Origin: an uncultured Ignavibacteria bacterium
Lineage (GTDB): Bacteria; Bacteroidota; Ignavibacteria; Kapaibacteriales; UBA2268
Direction of reading: 5' to 3'
Assembly: GCA_903862655.1 (NCBI GenBank)
Contig: CAIOZA010000044.1
Span: 1 to 64,000, forward strand
DNA: 64,000 nucleotides
Part shown: positions 26,949 to 36,391 of the stretch, piece by piece
Position numbering within the stretch: the stretch's first letter is position 1
Layout: each line of letters starts with the position of its first letter
The notes under the pieces: model-generated
Told to the model about the DNA's origin: nothing
Database searches by the model: none
Seen by the model: only the letters and a program-made list of their open reading frames with translations
Translations under genes and position numbers: made by a program

Positions 26949-28190
26949 TTAATCCAGAAAATGGACAAATAATCCATCTCTAAGTTTAGGTTCGAACCAA
27001 GTTGATTTTGGAGGCATAATCTGCCCAGCATCTGCGATTGACATCAATTCCTCAACCGAGGTAGGATACATGGCAAATGCCACCTGCATCTCACCCGAAT
27101 TAACTCTTTTTTCGAGTTCACCCAAACCTCTGATTCCGCCAACGAAATCTACTCTCTTGCTTGTACGTGGATCATCCACACCAAGAAGTGGAGCTAGTAC
27201 CTTGTTCTGCAGAATTGCTACGTCCAAACGCTCAACTGGGTCGGAAATATCCAGCAGATGTGGCTTTGCAGTCATGCAATACCACTGATTCGCAAAGTAA
27301 AGTCCGATATCGCCTTTCTTAGCTGGTTTGCAATTACCATCAGTCTTTTTAACTTCAAAATTTTCGTTAAGTTTTGCAAAAAAATCTTCAGCTGTTAATC
27401 CATTCAGATCTTTAACTAAACGGTTGTAATCCATGATATAGAGATGGCTTGCCGGGAAAAGAACAGCCAGAAAGAAATTATATTCTTCATCGCCTTTATG
27501 ATTTGGATTAGACTGCTGACGTTCACTACCAACAATTGCTGCTGCTGCTGAGCGGTGATGACCGTCGGCTACGTAGAAATAATCCACTTTAGCCAGACGA
27601 TCGGATATATTTTTTGCAACATTTTGATCTTTGATTACCCAAGACTGATGCCTTATACCGTCTAGTGCGACATGATCGTTCTCAGGTGCAGCTTTCACTA
27701 TCTCAGCGATTAATGAATTTATATCATCATTATCGCGATATGTGAGAAATATAGGACCTGAGTGAGCATTAGTTACTCTAACGTGGTTGCATCGGTCCTC
27801 TTCTTTATCTTTACGAGTTTTCTCATGCTTCTTAATGACATCATGGGAATAGTCATCTACTGAAGCACAACCAACAAGACCATACTGCGTTTTGCCATTC
27901 ATTGTCTGTGCATAAACGTAGAGATGCGGTTCAGAATCTTCAACCAGGATATTATCATCAATAAGCTTCTGTAGATTTTCTTTACCCTTCTGATATACAG
28001 CAGGATCATAAGGATTGATTGATGGATCAAGATCAATCTCGGGTTTACCGACATGCAGGAATGAATATGGATGACCTTTGACTTCTTCGCGAGCTTCCTG
28101 AGAATTTAGAACATCATAAGGCTTGGATGCTACTTCAGATGCAAGTTCAGGTTTTGGTCTGAATGCTTTGAAAGGACGAAAAACTGCCAT
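26949..28190 (-). CDS. DUF1015 family protein in the serine cluster
   Basis: 413 residues, full length for DUF1015. Landmarks are FRPFKAFRP at the N terminus, VASKPYDVLNSQEA, and the highly conserved YVADGHHRSAAA (about 206-217). Its biochemical role is not established to my knowledge. The ADGHHR motif resembles the GHHR/GCHR signature of ParB/sulfiredoxin-fold nucleotide-dependent phosphotransferases, which include free-serine kinases; this is a hypothesis. The gene follows serA on the same strand after 27 bases and lies close to serC, a context that supports a serine-linked role. It has a ribosome binding site AGAGGA. Confidence 0.85.
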   Translation of the reverse strand: MAVFRPFKAFRPKPELASEVASKPYDVLNSQEAREEVKGHPYSFLHVGKPEIDLDPSINPYDPAVYQKGKENLQKLIDDNILVEDSEPHLYVYAQTMNGKTQYGLVGCASVDDYSHDVIKKHEKTRKDKEEDRCNHVRVTNAHSGPIFLTYRDNDDINSLIAEIVKAAPENDHVALDGIRHQSWVIKDQNVAKNISDRLAKVDYFYVADGHHRSAAAAIVGSERQQSNPNHKGDEEYNFFLAVLFPASHLYIMDYNRLVKDLNGLTAEDFFAKLNENFEVKKTDGNCKPAKKGDIGLYFANQWYCMTAKPHLLDISDPVERLDVAILQNKVLAPLLGVDDPRTSKRVDFVGGIRGLGELEKRVNSGEMQVAFAMYPTSVEELMSIADAGQIMPPKSTWFEPKLRDGLFVHFLD

Positions 28191-28217
28191 TATTTCCTCT
28201 GTATCATATTTATGTGA

Positions 28218-29129
28218 TTAATATTTCTTTAGAACTTCCACAACTCTCTGGGCTATTTCGATACCAACTCTATCCTGTGCTTCGTCAGTAGATGCACCGA
28301 TATGAGGTGTAACCGAAACTCTTGGATGATTGATCAATTCCTGCTGTGCTTCTGTTGTCGGTTCATTTTCGAACACATCAATACCTGCATAGCGAACCTT
28401 ACCGTCATTGAGAGCTATAAGGAGGTCTCTTTCGGAAACAACGCCTCCGCGGGCACAATTTATGATAACCACGCCCTTTTTCATCGCAGCAAATTCTTTT
28501 GCTGTGACAGATGGTCCTTCAGCCTTAATCAGAGGCATGTGGAGAGAAATAATATCAGCATTCTGTAAAAGTTCATCTTTTGTGACGAGTTTGATATTCA
28601 TATCTGTTGATGTAATGAACGGGTCGTGAGCAATAACACTCATTCCAAGACCTAATGCTCTTTTAGCTACTTCTTTGCCAATATTGCCGAACCCAAGCAG
28701 ACCAAGTGTCTTGCCGGTTAATTCGAAACCATGAGCATATTCTTTTTTAGGCCATTTGCCAAGTCGCATTTCGATATTGCTAACATTCAGAAAACGGGCA
28801 ACGCAGAACATATGTCCTATTGCTAGTTCGGCAACTGATATTGAGGATGCACCAGGTGTATTAACTACCGGAATACCCTTTTCTTTGGCATATACTAAAT
28901 CAAGATTATCCATACCAACACCTGCTCTTGCAAGTACTTTCAGCTTGATCCCCTTATCGATAACTTCTTTTGTGACTTTTGTAGCAGAACGTACTATAAT
29001 TGCATCATACTGATCAATAACTGTTAACAGTTCATCTGCTGAGAACTTTTTTACATCAATTTCAAAACCGGCATCGCGAACGATTTGAGCACCGGATTCT
29101 TCGATTCCATCACTAGCTAGGACTCTCAT
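28218..29129 (-). CDS. serA: D-3-phosphoglycerate dehydrogenase, short form
   Basis: 303 residues. It oxidises 3-phosphoglycerate in the first step of serine synthesis. The NAD site GLLGFGNIGKEVAKRA and the catalytic residues Arg in NCARGGVVSE, Glu in VFENEP and His in TPHIGAST are present. The protein ends right after the NAD/substrate core, with no ACT or intervening domain, so it should lack the classical serine-feedback module. AAGGTG precedes the start. It is divergent from serC and followed by DUF1015. Confidence 0.93.
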   Translation of the reverse strand: MRVLASDGIEESGAQIVRDAGFEIDVKKFSADELLTVIDQYDAIIVRSATKVTKEVIDKGIKLKVLARAGVGMDNLDLVYAKEKGIPVVNTPGASSISVAELAIGHMFCVARFLNVSNIEMRLGKWPKKEYAHGFELTGKTLGLLGFGNIGKEVAKRALGLGMSVIAHDPFITSTDMNIKLVTKDELLQNADIISLHMPLIKAEGPSVTAKEFAAMKKGVVIINCARGGVVSERDLLIALNDGKVRYAGIDVFENEPTTEAQQELINHPRVSVTPHIGASTDEAQDRVGIEIAQRVVEVLKKY

Positions 29130-29475
29130 TTTTTCACCTTATTATTAATAAAAGAGAATTATTCAAATAATTCACATTTCAAAATTAGGTAAAATATGCA
29201 AACAGAAAAAATTTTTTAACCTTTCAGTCCAAAGAATCTGATTTATGTAATTTTAATGTAGATTTCATAATAAATTCATGGTTTACTATTGTTTAACCCA
29301 ATACGTTGATATTTCATTTTTTTAGAAAATATTTGCAAATGAAATTTTGAGAAAAATAATGTAAGCCAAAATGAGTAAATGGAACTTTTTAGAATAGTTT
29401 GTTGAAAATCAAAATATTTGTCTTAATTTTGAGTTCTATTTATTCGTTATTTAAGATATATTATTGGAGATGAAA
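29130..29475. other. Divergent serA/serC promoter region
   Basis: An AT-rich 346-base gap between divergent serA and serC. No ORF or palindromic repeat was noticed. It should carry both promoters; the serC-side candidate is listed separately. A divergent serine regulator site may lie here, but no clear operator palindrome stands out. Confidence 0.5.
29398..29431 (+). promoter_or_regulatory. Candidate Bacteroidota-type promoter of serC
   Basis: TTTG at 29398-29401 and TAATTTTG at 29424-29431 with a 22-base spacer, matching the TTTG/TAnnTTTG layout of primary-sigma promoters in Bacteroidota. It is 45 bases upstream of the serC start. Confidence 0.4.
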
Positions 29476-30558
29476 ATGAACAGAGCTTTTAATTTTAGTG
29501 CAGGTCCTGCAGTATTGCCTCTTGAAGTATTAGAAGAATCAAGAGAAGCCGTTTTTAATTATAATAATACCGGCATGTCCATTATGGAAATGAGCCATCG
29601 TTCTAAGGATTACGATGCTCTTTTCAAAGAAGCTCAGGCAGACTGCCTGAAGATCATGGGTCTGTCACAGGATGAATATTATGTGCTATTCCTTGGTGGT
29701 GGCGCAAGTCTTCAGTTCCTCATGATTCCTTTCAATTTCCTCAAAACACAGGCTGACTACATTAGCACAGGTGTTTGGGCAAAAAAAGCAATCAAGGAAG
29801 CAAAATGGGTTGGTAAAACAAATATCGTTGGCAGTTCAGAAGATGCTAACTTCAACTATATTCCCGATACTTTTAACTTTACTCCCGATGCTGACTATGT
29901 GCATATTACAACAAATAACACAATATATGGTACCGAATGGAAGAATAATATTCCCGATACAGGGAATATTCCTCTTTTTGCTGATATGTCCTCAGATATG
30001 TTTGCTATGCACAGAGATTGGTCAAAATATGATTTGATCTATGCCGGAGCACAAAAGAACATCGGTCCTGCCGGTGTAACAATGGTTGTGATTAAGAAAT
30101 CCTTGCTCGACAAGAAAAAGGAAAACGTTCCCACAATGCTTGATTACAAAATCCATGTGGATAACGAATCACTTTATAACACTCCTCCATGCTTCCCTGT
30201 TTATGTTGTAGGCAGAACATTCAAATGGATTCTGAAGCACGGACTGGACAGCATTCAGGCAAATAACGAGAAAAAAGCCGGCTTGCTTTATGATTATATG
30301 GATGCTAATGCTGACTTTTACAAGCCTACAGTTAAGAATGTCCGCGACCGTTCATTGATGAATGTTTGCTGGAATCTACAAACACCCGAGCTCGAAGCTA
30401 AGTTCATTGCTGATGCCAAGGCAAAATATAACATGACAAACCTCAAAGGTCACAGAAGCGTCGGTGGAGTAAGAGCATCGATTTACAATGCCTGCCCCAA
30501 CGAATGGGTTGAAGCATTAGTTAAATTTATGGGTGAATTTATGAAAGAAAACAAATAA
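29476..30558 (+). CDS. serC: Phosphoserine aminotransferase
   Basis: 360 residues from the ATG at 29476, which GGAG precedes by 6 bases; earlier TTG and ATG codons are too close to or overlap the ribosome binding site. It makes phosphoserine from 3-phosphohydroxypyruvate and glutamate using PLP. It begins FNFSAGPAVLP, has GGGASLQF (cofactor phosphate binding) and the PLP lysine in AGAQKNIGPAGV, and ends with the conserved KGHRSVGGVRASIYNA. Full length. It works with the adjacent serA. It ends in an intrinsic terminator. Confidence 0.97.
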   Translation: MNRAFNFSAGPAVLPLEVLEESREAVFNYNNTGMSIMEMSHRSKDYDALFKEAQADCLKIMGLSQDEYYVLFLGGGASLQFLMIPFNFLKTQADYISTGVWAKKAIKEAKWVGKTNIVGSSEDANFNYIPDTFNFTPDADYVHITTNNTIYGTEWKNNIPDTGNIPLFADMSSDMFAMHRDWSKYDLIYAGAQKNIGPAGVTMVVIKKSLLDKKKENVPTMLDYKIHVDNESLYNTPPCFPVYVVGRTFKWILKHGLDSIQANNEKKAGLLYDYMDANADFYKPTVKNVRDRSLMNVCWNLQTPELEAKFIADAKAKYNMTNLKGHRSVGGVRASIYNACPNEWVEALVKFMGEFMKENK

Positions 30559-30582
30559 GAAATTTAATCAGTGAGATAATTG

Positions 30583-30608
30583 AAAGAGGTCGAGCAATCG
30601 ATCTCTTT
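30583..30608 (+). terminator. Terminator of serC
   Basis: AAAGAGGTCGA pairs with TCGATCTCTTT (one G-U) around GCAA, followed by further T. It begins 25 bases after the serC stop. Confidence 0.85.
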
Positions 30609-30670
30609 TTTTTATTTTATTGATTTTTGATTGCATCTTTTGCACTATATGCATTAAATGACATGGACAA

Positions 30671-33535
30671 TCACTTCTCTAGTATTATGCTCTTATATCT
30701 TTGATATAAATACGAGACCATGAGTAAGATCAATCCTAATGCTATGAATGAGATTATCCTGTAAAGAGTTTCGAGGAAGGATAAATCAAATATGAATACC
30801 TTAAGGATTGTTACACCAAACAGAGCTATTGACAACAATCTCAAGAGCTTCATTCTTCGCCAGATACCGATTATCAACATTATTATCGAATAGAAAATCC
30901 AAATTCCCGATAACGACAATTGCTGCATATTTCTGTATTTGCTTAATTCACTGAAGATAATCTTTATATTAATATCAGAGCCTGATTTATTGAGATTCTC
31001 GATTATCTTATTGAAGTAATCATTTGTTTCTGCACTTATCAAGATAACTATCATTAATATGAACATAATGAAAAGAGCACCTCCAACCTTTTCCATCCAT
31101 TTGTTGTAATCAATATACTTTTTTGTGATTAGTAAAACAATAGCTGTAGAGATTATTACTATACTAAAAGCAAGAAACCTGTAATTAATAATTACATTGA
31201 ACTGGTTGATTGGATCAAATGCAAATCCGCCAAATACTGTAATCAATACACCAATAGCAATGCTACCTAACGCCACGTATATTGCAGGGTTTGTTTTTGT
31301 CCTGAAACCATAATAAATAAGTGGAATGGAGTATATTAAAAGAGAAAATGCATACGTTAAAGTTCGATTATAGTATATAGAATCAAGATTATATTTATGA
31401 GATAAATACGCTAAATGCTCATGATAGACCGAAATTTCAGAACAGATTTGAATAATTACAAAAAGAATGCATGTGGTAAATATAGCATTCGCAGCTTTAA
31501 AAAACTTCTGCGAATACTCTAAGCTTTTATTGGTCGCAACATAAATAATCGCAAGTGAAATCATCACAATCAGAAATGACATAAATCTATAGTTAAAGAT
31601 GATTTGATATGGTTCAGGCAATAGATATGTAGTACCTCCAATAAGTGTTACCACTACCCCAATACAAATGCTACCAAATGCAACATAGATTGCCGGTTCT
31701 GTTTTTGTTCTGAAACCATAATAAATGAGGGGAATAGCATAAATCAATAGCGAAAAGCCATAGGTCAGCTTCTGACTCGAATCTATAAAGGAAGCATACT
31801 TCCAGTCAGTAATGATTTGCAAATGAGTATGATAATTTGTTATTTCATTAAAAATAAGATAAACCAGCGAAATACTCCAGAGATAGTTGTAAATTTCTGC
31901 AATATTCAAATAATGTGTTTTGCCTTTTTTCTTGAGAATAAATCCGCATAGAAATGCAGAAACAGCAATTGAAAGTGAAGCTAGTACGATTGGATTGAGC
32001 ATAATCCAATAATGTCCTACATCGGCATATTTCTGAGTATTTGAGACAATGAGCTTGATAACAGCAAGACCAAATGTGATCATTGTAAATTTGTTCAATA
32101 CTTTCAGGTGCTTCTCAAGACCGAAATAGAGGAAGACTAATGCTTCAGCCGATAGGACTGAAACGGTTATATAATCTTTGAATTGAATAAAAGTAGCAAA
32201 TACAATTAGAGCAGCTGATGAAATGAGTAGTATATCTCTTCGTTGGGTATCTGAGGGATTCTTCAAGGATGAAATCCAGAATAATCCGAAGTAAACAACT
32301 GCAATAATAAGTGTACACAGTCCCATCCATGCATGATGATGTCCATCCAGCACATAATTGAGATTAGTATAGAATATAACAAGGCTGAGAACATTTGTTG
32401 CTTTAAGAATATCTGTGTTCTTAATTTTACCTGAATAAATGCTATAAAACTCAACAAGCAAGAATAGCAACCAGAAAACAACAAGAAAACTTGATGTAAC
32501 CAATGCATTACTGCTCGGATTATAATACTCACTGAACCATGCAAAATAAGTTAGATAAGTACCAACCAATACCATGGGGTAAATAAACTCCCAGTCATGC
32601 TTCTTTATGAAAATGAGCAATATACCCAAATCAAGCAGAGCCACATAAGTAAATAGTCCGATTTCATTTGCTTGTCCTGTACTGAGCATGAAAGGAGTAA
32701 GAAATCCTCCCAGCCAGCCAAGAATAGCCACTGCAATTGAATTGTATTTGATGCCAAGCCATAAAGTAAACGCTGTTATTGCCGACATCATTATGAATGC
32801 AACAATCTGAGGGATCAAATGGTAAAAGTTAAAAGATGCAAATACTGATAGGAACAAAGTTGCTATACCGGCACCAATCAATCCTTGAGAGAATATTTTG
32901 AAATCCCGTTTATTAAATTGCCAGCCACCAATTATCAATGCAAAACCTGAAACAAAGCCAATTCCAACCCTTACCCATTCGCTGATCCAGTTTTTATCAA
33001 AAGCATATTTAAGGAAGAACCCAATACCTATAATCAATGCCAGAGCACCGATACGATTCAAAAGTTTTCCTCCAATTAAGGATTCAAGTTCTTTGTTAGC
33101 GAACCAGTTTGTATTACTTTTTCTTGGAGTTTCATTTATAAAAGGAATATGTTCTTGCGGAATATCAACTGTGGGCAATTCCCGTTCTACTTTTGTGTCA
33201 GGAATTTCTTCATTAATGTCATTCTGTTTATTATATGTAAATTCTGAAACAGGCTCAACCATAGCTGGAATATTTATTTCAGCAGGATCTACTGATTCTT
33301 TTATCTCATCAGTTATTGCAAAATGCTCTTTCTTCTCTTCTGCTCTGGCTTCATTATGTTGTTTAGCAATTTCAGAATATGTATCTGTCTTAAAGAATTG
33401 TTGTTTCAGGAAGGCCACATCATTGAAGAGAATCTTCAAATCATGTTCAACTTTACTAATTCTGTTATGGAAAACTACAAGAACAATAATTGGTACAAGA
33501 AAGACAACAATAACTATGAACACTACTCCTTCCAT
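30671..33535 (-). CDS. DUF2339 multi-spanning membrane protein with internal duplication
   Basis: 954 residues. An N-terminal helix (3-24) and a coiled coil/charged linker (to about 140) precede some 25 hydrophobic segments. The start of the membrane part, GGKLLNRIGALALIIGIGFFLKYAFD, matches DUF2339 proteins, whose function is unknown. Two blocks about 136 residues apart, each with LLIYxIPLIYYGFRTKTxPAIYVA, are near copies, also at DNA level (TGAAACCATAATAAAT at 31303 and 31711). This indicates a recent in-frame tandem duplication. Possible roles are in envelope transport or sensing, unproven. Confidence 0.8.
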   Translation of the reverse strand: MEGVVFIVIVVFLVPIIVLVVFHNRISKVEHDLKILFNDVAFLKQQFFKTDTYSEIAKQHNEARAEEKKEHFAITDEIKESVDPAEINIPAMVEPVSEFTYNKQNDINEEIPDTKVERELPTVDIPQEHIPFINETPRKSNTNWFANKELESLIGGKLLNRIGALALIIGIGFFLKYAFDKNWISEWVRVGIGFVSGFALIIGGWQFNKRDFKIFSQGLIGAGIATLFLSVFASFNFYHLIPQIVAFIMMSAITAFTLWLGIKYNSIAVAILGWLGGFLTPFMLSTGQANEIGLFTYVALLDLGILLIFIKKHDWEFIYPMVLVGTYLTYFAWFSEYYNPSSNALVTSSFLVVFWLLFLLVEFYSIYSGKIKNTDILKATNVLSLVIFYTNLNYVLDGHHHAWMGLCTLIIAVVYFGLFWISSLKNPSDTQRRDILLISSAALIVFATFIQFKDYITVSVLSAEALVFLYFGLEKHLKVLNKFTMITFGLAVIKLIVSNTQKYADVGHYWIMLNPIVLASLSIAVSAFLCGFILKKKGKTHYLNIAEIYNYLWSISLVYLIFNEITNYHTHLQIITDWKYASFIDSSQKLTYGFSLLIYAIPLIYYGFRTKTEPAIYVAFGSICIGVVVTLIGGTTYLLPEPYQIIFNYRFMSFLIVMISLAIIYVATNKSLEYSQKFFKAANAIFTTCILFVIIQICSEISVYHEHLAYLSHKYNLDSIYYNRTLTYAFSLLIYSIPLIYYGFRTKTNPAIYVALGSIAIGVLITVFGGFAFDPINQFNVIINYRFLAFSIVIISTAIVLLITKKYIDYNKWMEKVGGALFIMFILMIVILISAETNDYFNKIIENLNKSGSDINIKIIFSELSKYRNMQQLSLSGIWIFYSIIMLIIGIWRRMKLLRLLSIALFGVTILKVFIFDLSFLETLYRIISFIALGLILLMVSYLYQRYKSIILEK

Positions 33536-33661
33536 AAATACTCTCCTTTGGCTTTCAGGAAATTTTTTTTAATTAAATTACTGAAAAATGAGTAATATTA
33601 AAAGGGAATTTATTGAAATTAAAAAGTAATCAGGCAATTGAAATAGTAATGGTTTTTGGTT

Positions 33662-34573
33662 TTATTTATCTTTAATACAGCGAACGGAAAAGCCAACACG
33701 TTTACTATAACCATCATTGGAGACTGAAATACGATTGAAATTGAGACTTCTGCTCCAAGAGAATGTTGAATCACCCTCAGATGAAGTCCACCAATATGCA
33801 TATTTACCTAGGAAGCCAAAAGTACCATAATAACTTCGCCATCCAGCAGGAAGAGCCGTAAATCCACTTTCGTTTGTTGCTCCAGTATTTGGGGGTTGCC
33901 AGTGTCCTATTCCGGATGCTTTTAACTTGCCACCTGCTATTTGTTCACCACCTAGATAGGTGATTAATTCTGACCATTCTGATGTTGAAGGAATATGCCA
34001 ACCGGCTGGTGCTAATCCACGAGGATCATTCACTGCATACCAATTGTAGAGCTTGCCATAAAAAACTCCACTATCCTTATCATTGTAATAGTAGCAATAT
34101 GCTCCTGTAGTTAAATTTGCCCATTCGGATGTATCCTTAACTTGTGGAATAGGATCACCATTCCGATAATGATCAACTTCAAGATTTCTCTTCATCCATA
34201 TTTGCGTTCCTATAGTAACAGATACATAGTATTCATAGTCATTGAGATAAAAGTCAACCTCATTGCTTTTTATTGATTCAACTGTTACATATAATTTACC
34301 GCTTGCAGCACCATTTGGGACGATTACTCTGATCAATGTATCATTCCAGCTTACATATTCCGATGCTTTTATTGCATTAAATGAAACGTAACTAGTTCCT
34401 TGGATTGAACCAAAGTTGTTTCCGATGACAGAAATAATATCGGCTTTACTTGCTGTATCAGGATTAATCAGTGATATTTTTGGGCTTTTTACAGGATCAG
34501 TCGGATTATCTTTGCAACAACCATAAATAAAGGATAGAATTACTAACGATAAGATTAATAGTCTGCTTTTCAT
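33662..34573 (-). CDS. FISUMP-domain lipoprotein with IPT/TIG domain
   Basis: 303 residues from the ATG at 34573, with GGAG six bases upstream; the longer frame starts at a TTG that overlaps it. The lipobox is FIYGC. Residues about 30-115 form an IPT/TIG immunoglobulin-like domain (ISLINPDTASKADIISVIG). The rest is a Fibrobacter succinogenes major paralogous (FISUMP) domain with IGTQIWMKRNLEVDHYRNGDPIP, YCYYYND, LYNWYAVNDPRGLAPAGWHI and the terminal KRVGFSVRCIKD. Such proteins are surface lipoproteins of Bacteroidota-related bacteria; ligand unknown. Confidence 0.88.
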   Translation of the reverse strand: MKSRLLILSLVILSFIYGCCKDNPTDPVKSPKISLINPDTASKADIISVIGNNFGSIQGTSYVSFNAIKASEYVSWNDTLIRVIVPNGAASGKLYVTVESIKSNEVDFYLNDYEYYVSVTIGTQIWMKRNLEVDHYRNGDPIPQVKDTSEWANLTTGAYCYYYNDKDSGVFYGKLYNWYAVNDPRGLAPAGWHIPSTSEWSELITYLGGEQIAGGKLKASGIGHWQPPNTGATNESGFTALPAGWRSYYGTFGFLGKYAYWWTSSEGDSTFSWSRSLNFNRISVSNDGYSKRVGFSVRCIKDK

Positions 34574-34926
34574 ATCGAACTCCAATTATATTTTTTAGTG
34601 TTGATAATAATAGTAATATAACTTTTATTTTATAAAAGTTACACATGGGGTAAAAATAAATTGAAGATTAGTGGGATTTGTGGTTTGTTAATTGAAGTCC
34701 ACTCGATTATCTTCGAAGTTTAATGTTATATAATTTGGTTAGAATATCAAAAATGAATGTATTCCCGCTTTCGAAACTGTGTGAAAACTACGATTTTGTC
34801 ATTCTGAGGGAGCGTAGCGACCGTGAGAATCCAGTATTTATGCGGTCTAGATTCCTCACTTCGTTCGGAATGACCTCTAAATATGACTTTTCACATAGTC
34901 TCTTTCGCGGTAATATTATTAATTTC
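34574..34926. other. Gene-free region with one inverted repeat pair
   Basis: The only structure recognised in these 353 bases is the CATTCTGA pair at 34798-34874. The part next to the lipoprotein gene is AT-rich and presumably holds its promoter. Confidence 0.55.
34798..34874. repeat. Inverted pair of CATTCTGA-type repeats
   Basis: GTCATTCTGAGGGAGCGTAG (34798) with a reverse partner ending CTTCGTTCGGAATGAC (34874). It matches the pair at 37-133 in sequence and layout; the two have different spacer sequences. Confidence 0.75.
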
Positions 34927-35919
34927 CTATTCTCCGAACAATGCATCTATAAAGGCTGTGGGGCTGAATAACTGTAGATCGTCTATCTTTTCACCGACAC
35001 CGATATAGCGGACAGGGATTTTTAATTCTGCTGCAATGGGAATTACTACTCCACCTTTGGCTGTTCCATCGAGTTTAGTAAGTACGATACCTGTGATCGG
35101 TGAGACCTTCATAAACTCCTTTGCCTGCTGAATAGCATTCTGACCGGTTGTGGCGTCAAGAACAAGATATACATCCTCAGGTCCTTCGGGTTTCAATTTT
35201 TTGATTACTCGTGATATCTTGTCCAGCTCTGCCATTAGGTTCATCTTATTATGCAATCTACCTGCCGTATCTATTATGACTACATCCAAATCACGTGAAA
35301 TTGCAGAATTTACTGTATCGTAAGCAACAGCGGCTGGATCTGCACCATGTTTCTGCTGAACAATCTGAACACCTGCTCGGTCAGCCCATATTTCGAGCTG
35401 TTCGTTAGCGGCAGCTCTGAATGTATCTGCAGCACCAATAACAACTGATCTTCCGGCGTTCTTGTAATTATAGGCAAGTTTTCCAATTGTTGTAGTCTTA
35501 CCTACTCCATTGACACCAACGACGAGAATTGTATGAGGTTTCCTATCGGGATTGATATTATATACAGCGTCATTGTGTGCAGAAGGTGACTGAATGAGGA
35601 TTTTCAGCAATTCATCTTTTAATATATCAAAAACTTCTTCAGCATTCTCATGACCTTCTTTTTTTACTCTTTCGCGAACAGAATTGATGATTTGTTCCGA
35701 TGTGTCAAATCCAATATCTGCAGTTATTAGTATCTCCTCAAGCTGAGTGAGCAATTGTGCATCGATCTTCCTGCCAACACCTAAAACTCCCTGAATCCGG
35801 CTGAGAAATGTATCGCGGGTTTTGCTAAGCCCGTCTTTTAATTTTGTAAAACCAAGTGCATCTGATGTCGATTGTACAGCAGAGCTTACTTTCTCTTTAA
35901 ATCTATCGAATATTCCCAT
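34927..35919 (-). CDS. ftsY: Signal recognition particle receptor FtsY
   Basis: 330 residues, an SRP GTPase that docks ribosome/SRP complexes at the inner membrane. It consists of little more than the NG domains: a short N-terminal amphipathic helix (IFDRFKEKVSSAVQ), the N domain, then GTPase motifs GVNGVGKTTTIGKL (G1), DTFRAAANEQL (the SRP-GTPase insertion region), DTAGRLHNKMNLM (G3) and TKLDGTAKGG (G4/closing). The acidic A domain of E. coli FtsY is absent, as in many bacteria. It stands alone, next to a repeat pair. Confidence 0.97.
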   Translation of the reverse strand: MGIFDRFKEKVSSAVQSTSDALGFTKLKDGLSKTRDTFLSRIQGVLGVGRKIDAQLLTQLEEILITADIGFDTSEQIINSVRERVKKEGHENAEEVFDILKDELLKILIQSPSAHNDAVYNINPDRKPHTILVVGVNGVGKTTTIGKLAYNYKNAGRSVVIGAADTFRAAANEQLEIWADRAGVQIVQQKHGADPAAVAYDTVNSAISRDLDVVIIDTAGRLHNKMNLMAELDKISRVIKKLKPEGPEDVYLVLDATTGQNAIQQAKEFMKVSPITGIVLTKLDGTAKGGVVIPIAAELKIPVRYIGVGEKIDDLQLFSPTAFIDALFGE

Positions 35920-36201
35920 TTATCATCTGTTTTTGTGCTAAAATGAATTACAAAAATATGAAATGATACTATATTAAAATAATATATATTTTTAAAGTTT
36001 CATTCACTTACAAGATAGCGAGGGAAAAGTTAGTTCTATAAATGATAATATTTTGTTGTCTGGGATCTTGTATTCGCTAGAAACAATATCAAAATACGAT
36101 AAAATTGATGTAAAAGATCCAATCAAAAGAAGTCATTGAAATAATTATACTAAATAGTTCGTTTAATAAAAAGCTTGATTAAAACTTGATAAGGCTGAAA
36201 A

Positions 36202-36381
36202 ATGATAACATTTAAAATTGAACGTGATGGCGAAGAATTCCATACATGGGCACCAGAGTTGCCTGGTTGTCATTCTCATGGCAAAACTGTTGCTGAAGCA
36301 ATGGAAAACCTGAAGGATGCAGTACGGCTCTATCTGGATGTGCTTATGGAAGAAGTGAATATACAATTCCTAAAAATATAG
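36202..36381 (+). CDS. Orphan HicB-like antitoxin-fold protein
   Basis: A 59-residue protein (MITFKIERDGEEFHTWAP, then ELPGCHSHGKTVAEAMENL). It follows the HicB/UPF0150 pattern: strand, W/AP-ELPGC turn, GxTxxEAxxNL helix, then a final helix. It has the partial RNase H-like fold only and no C-terminal DNA-binding domain. No HicA toxin frame was found immediately upstream or downstream, so it is an orphan, or HicA has been lost. It is followed 10 bases later by a small secreted-protein gene. Confidence 0.75.
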   Translation: MITFKIERDGEEFHTWAPELPGCHSHGKTVAEAMENLKDAVRLYLDVLMEEVNIQFLKI

Positions 36382-36391
36382 AGAGAATGTT

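Noticed and set aside
35996-36140. 46-codon open frame upstream of the HicB-like gene, considered as a HicA remnant
   Set aside because: It has no start codon and no HicA motif; it is probably chance.
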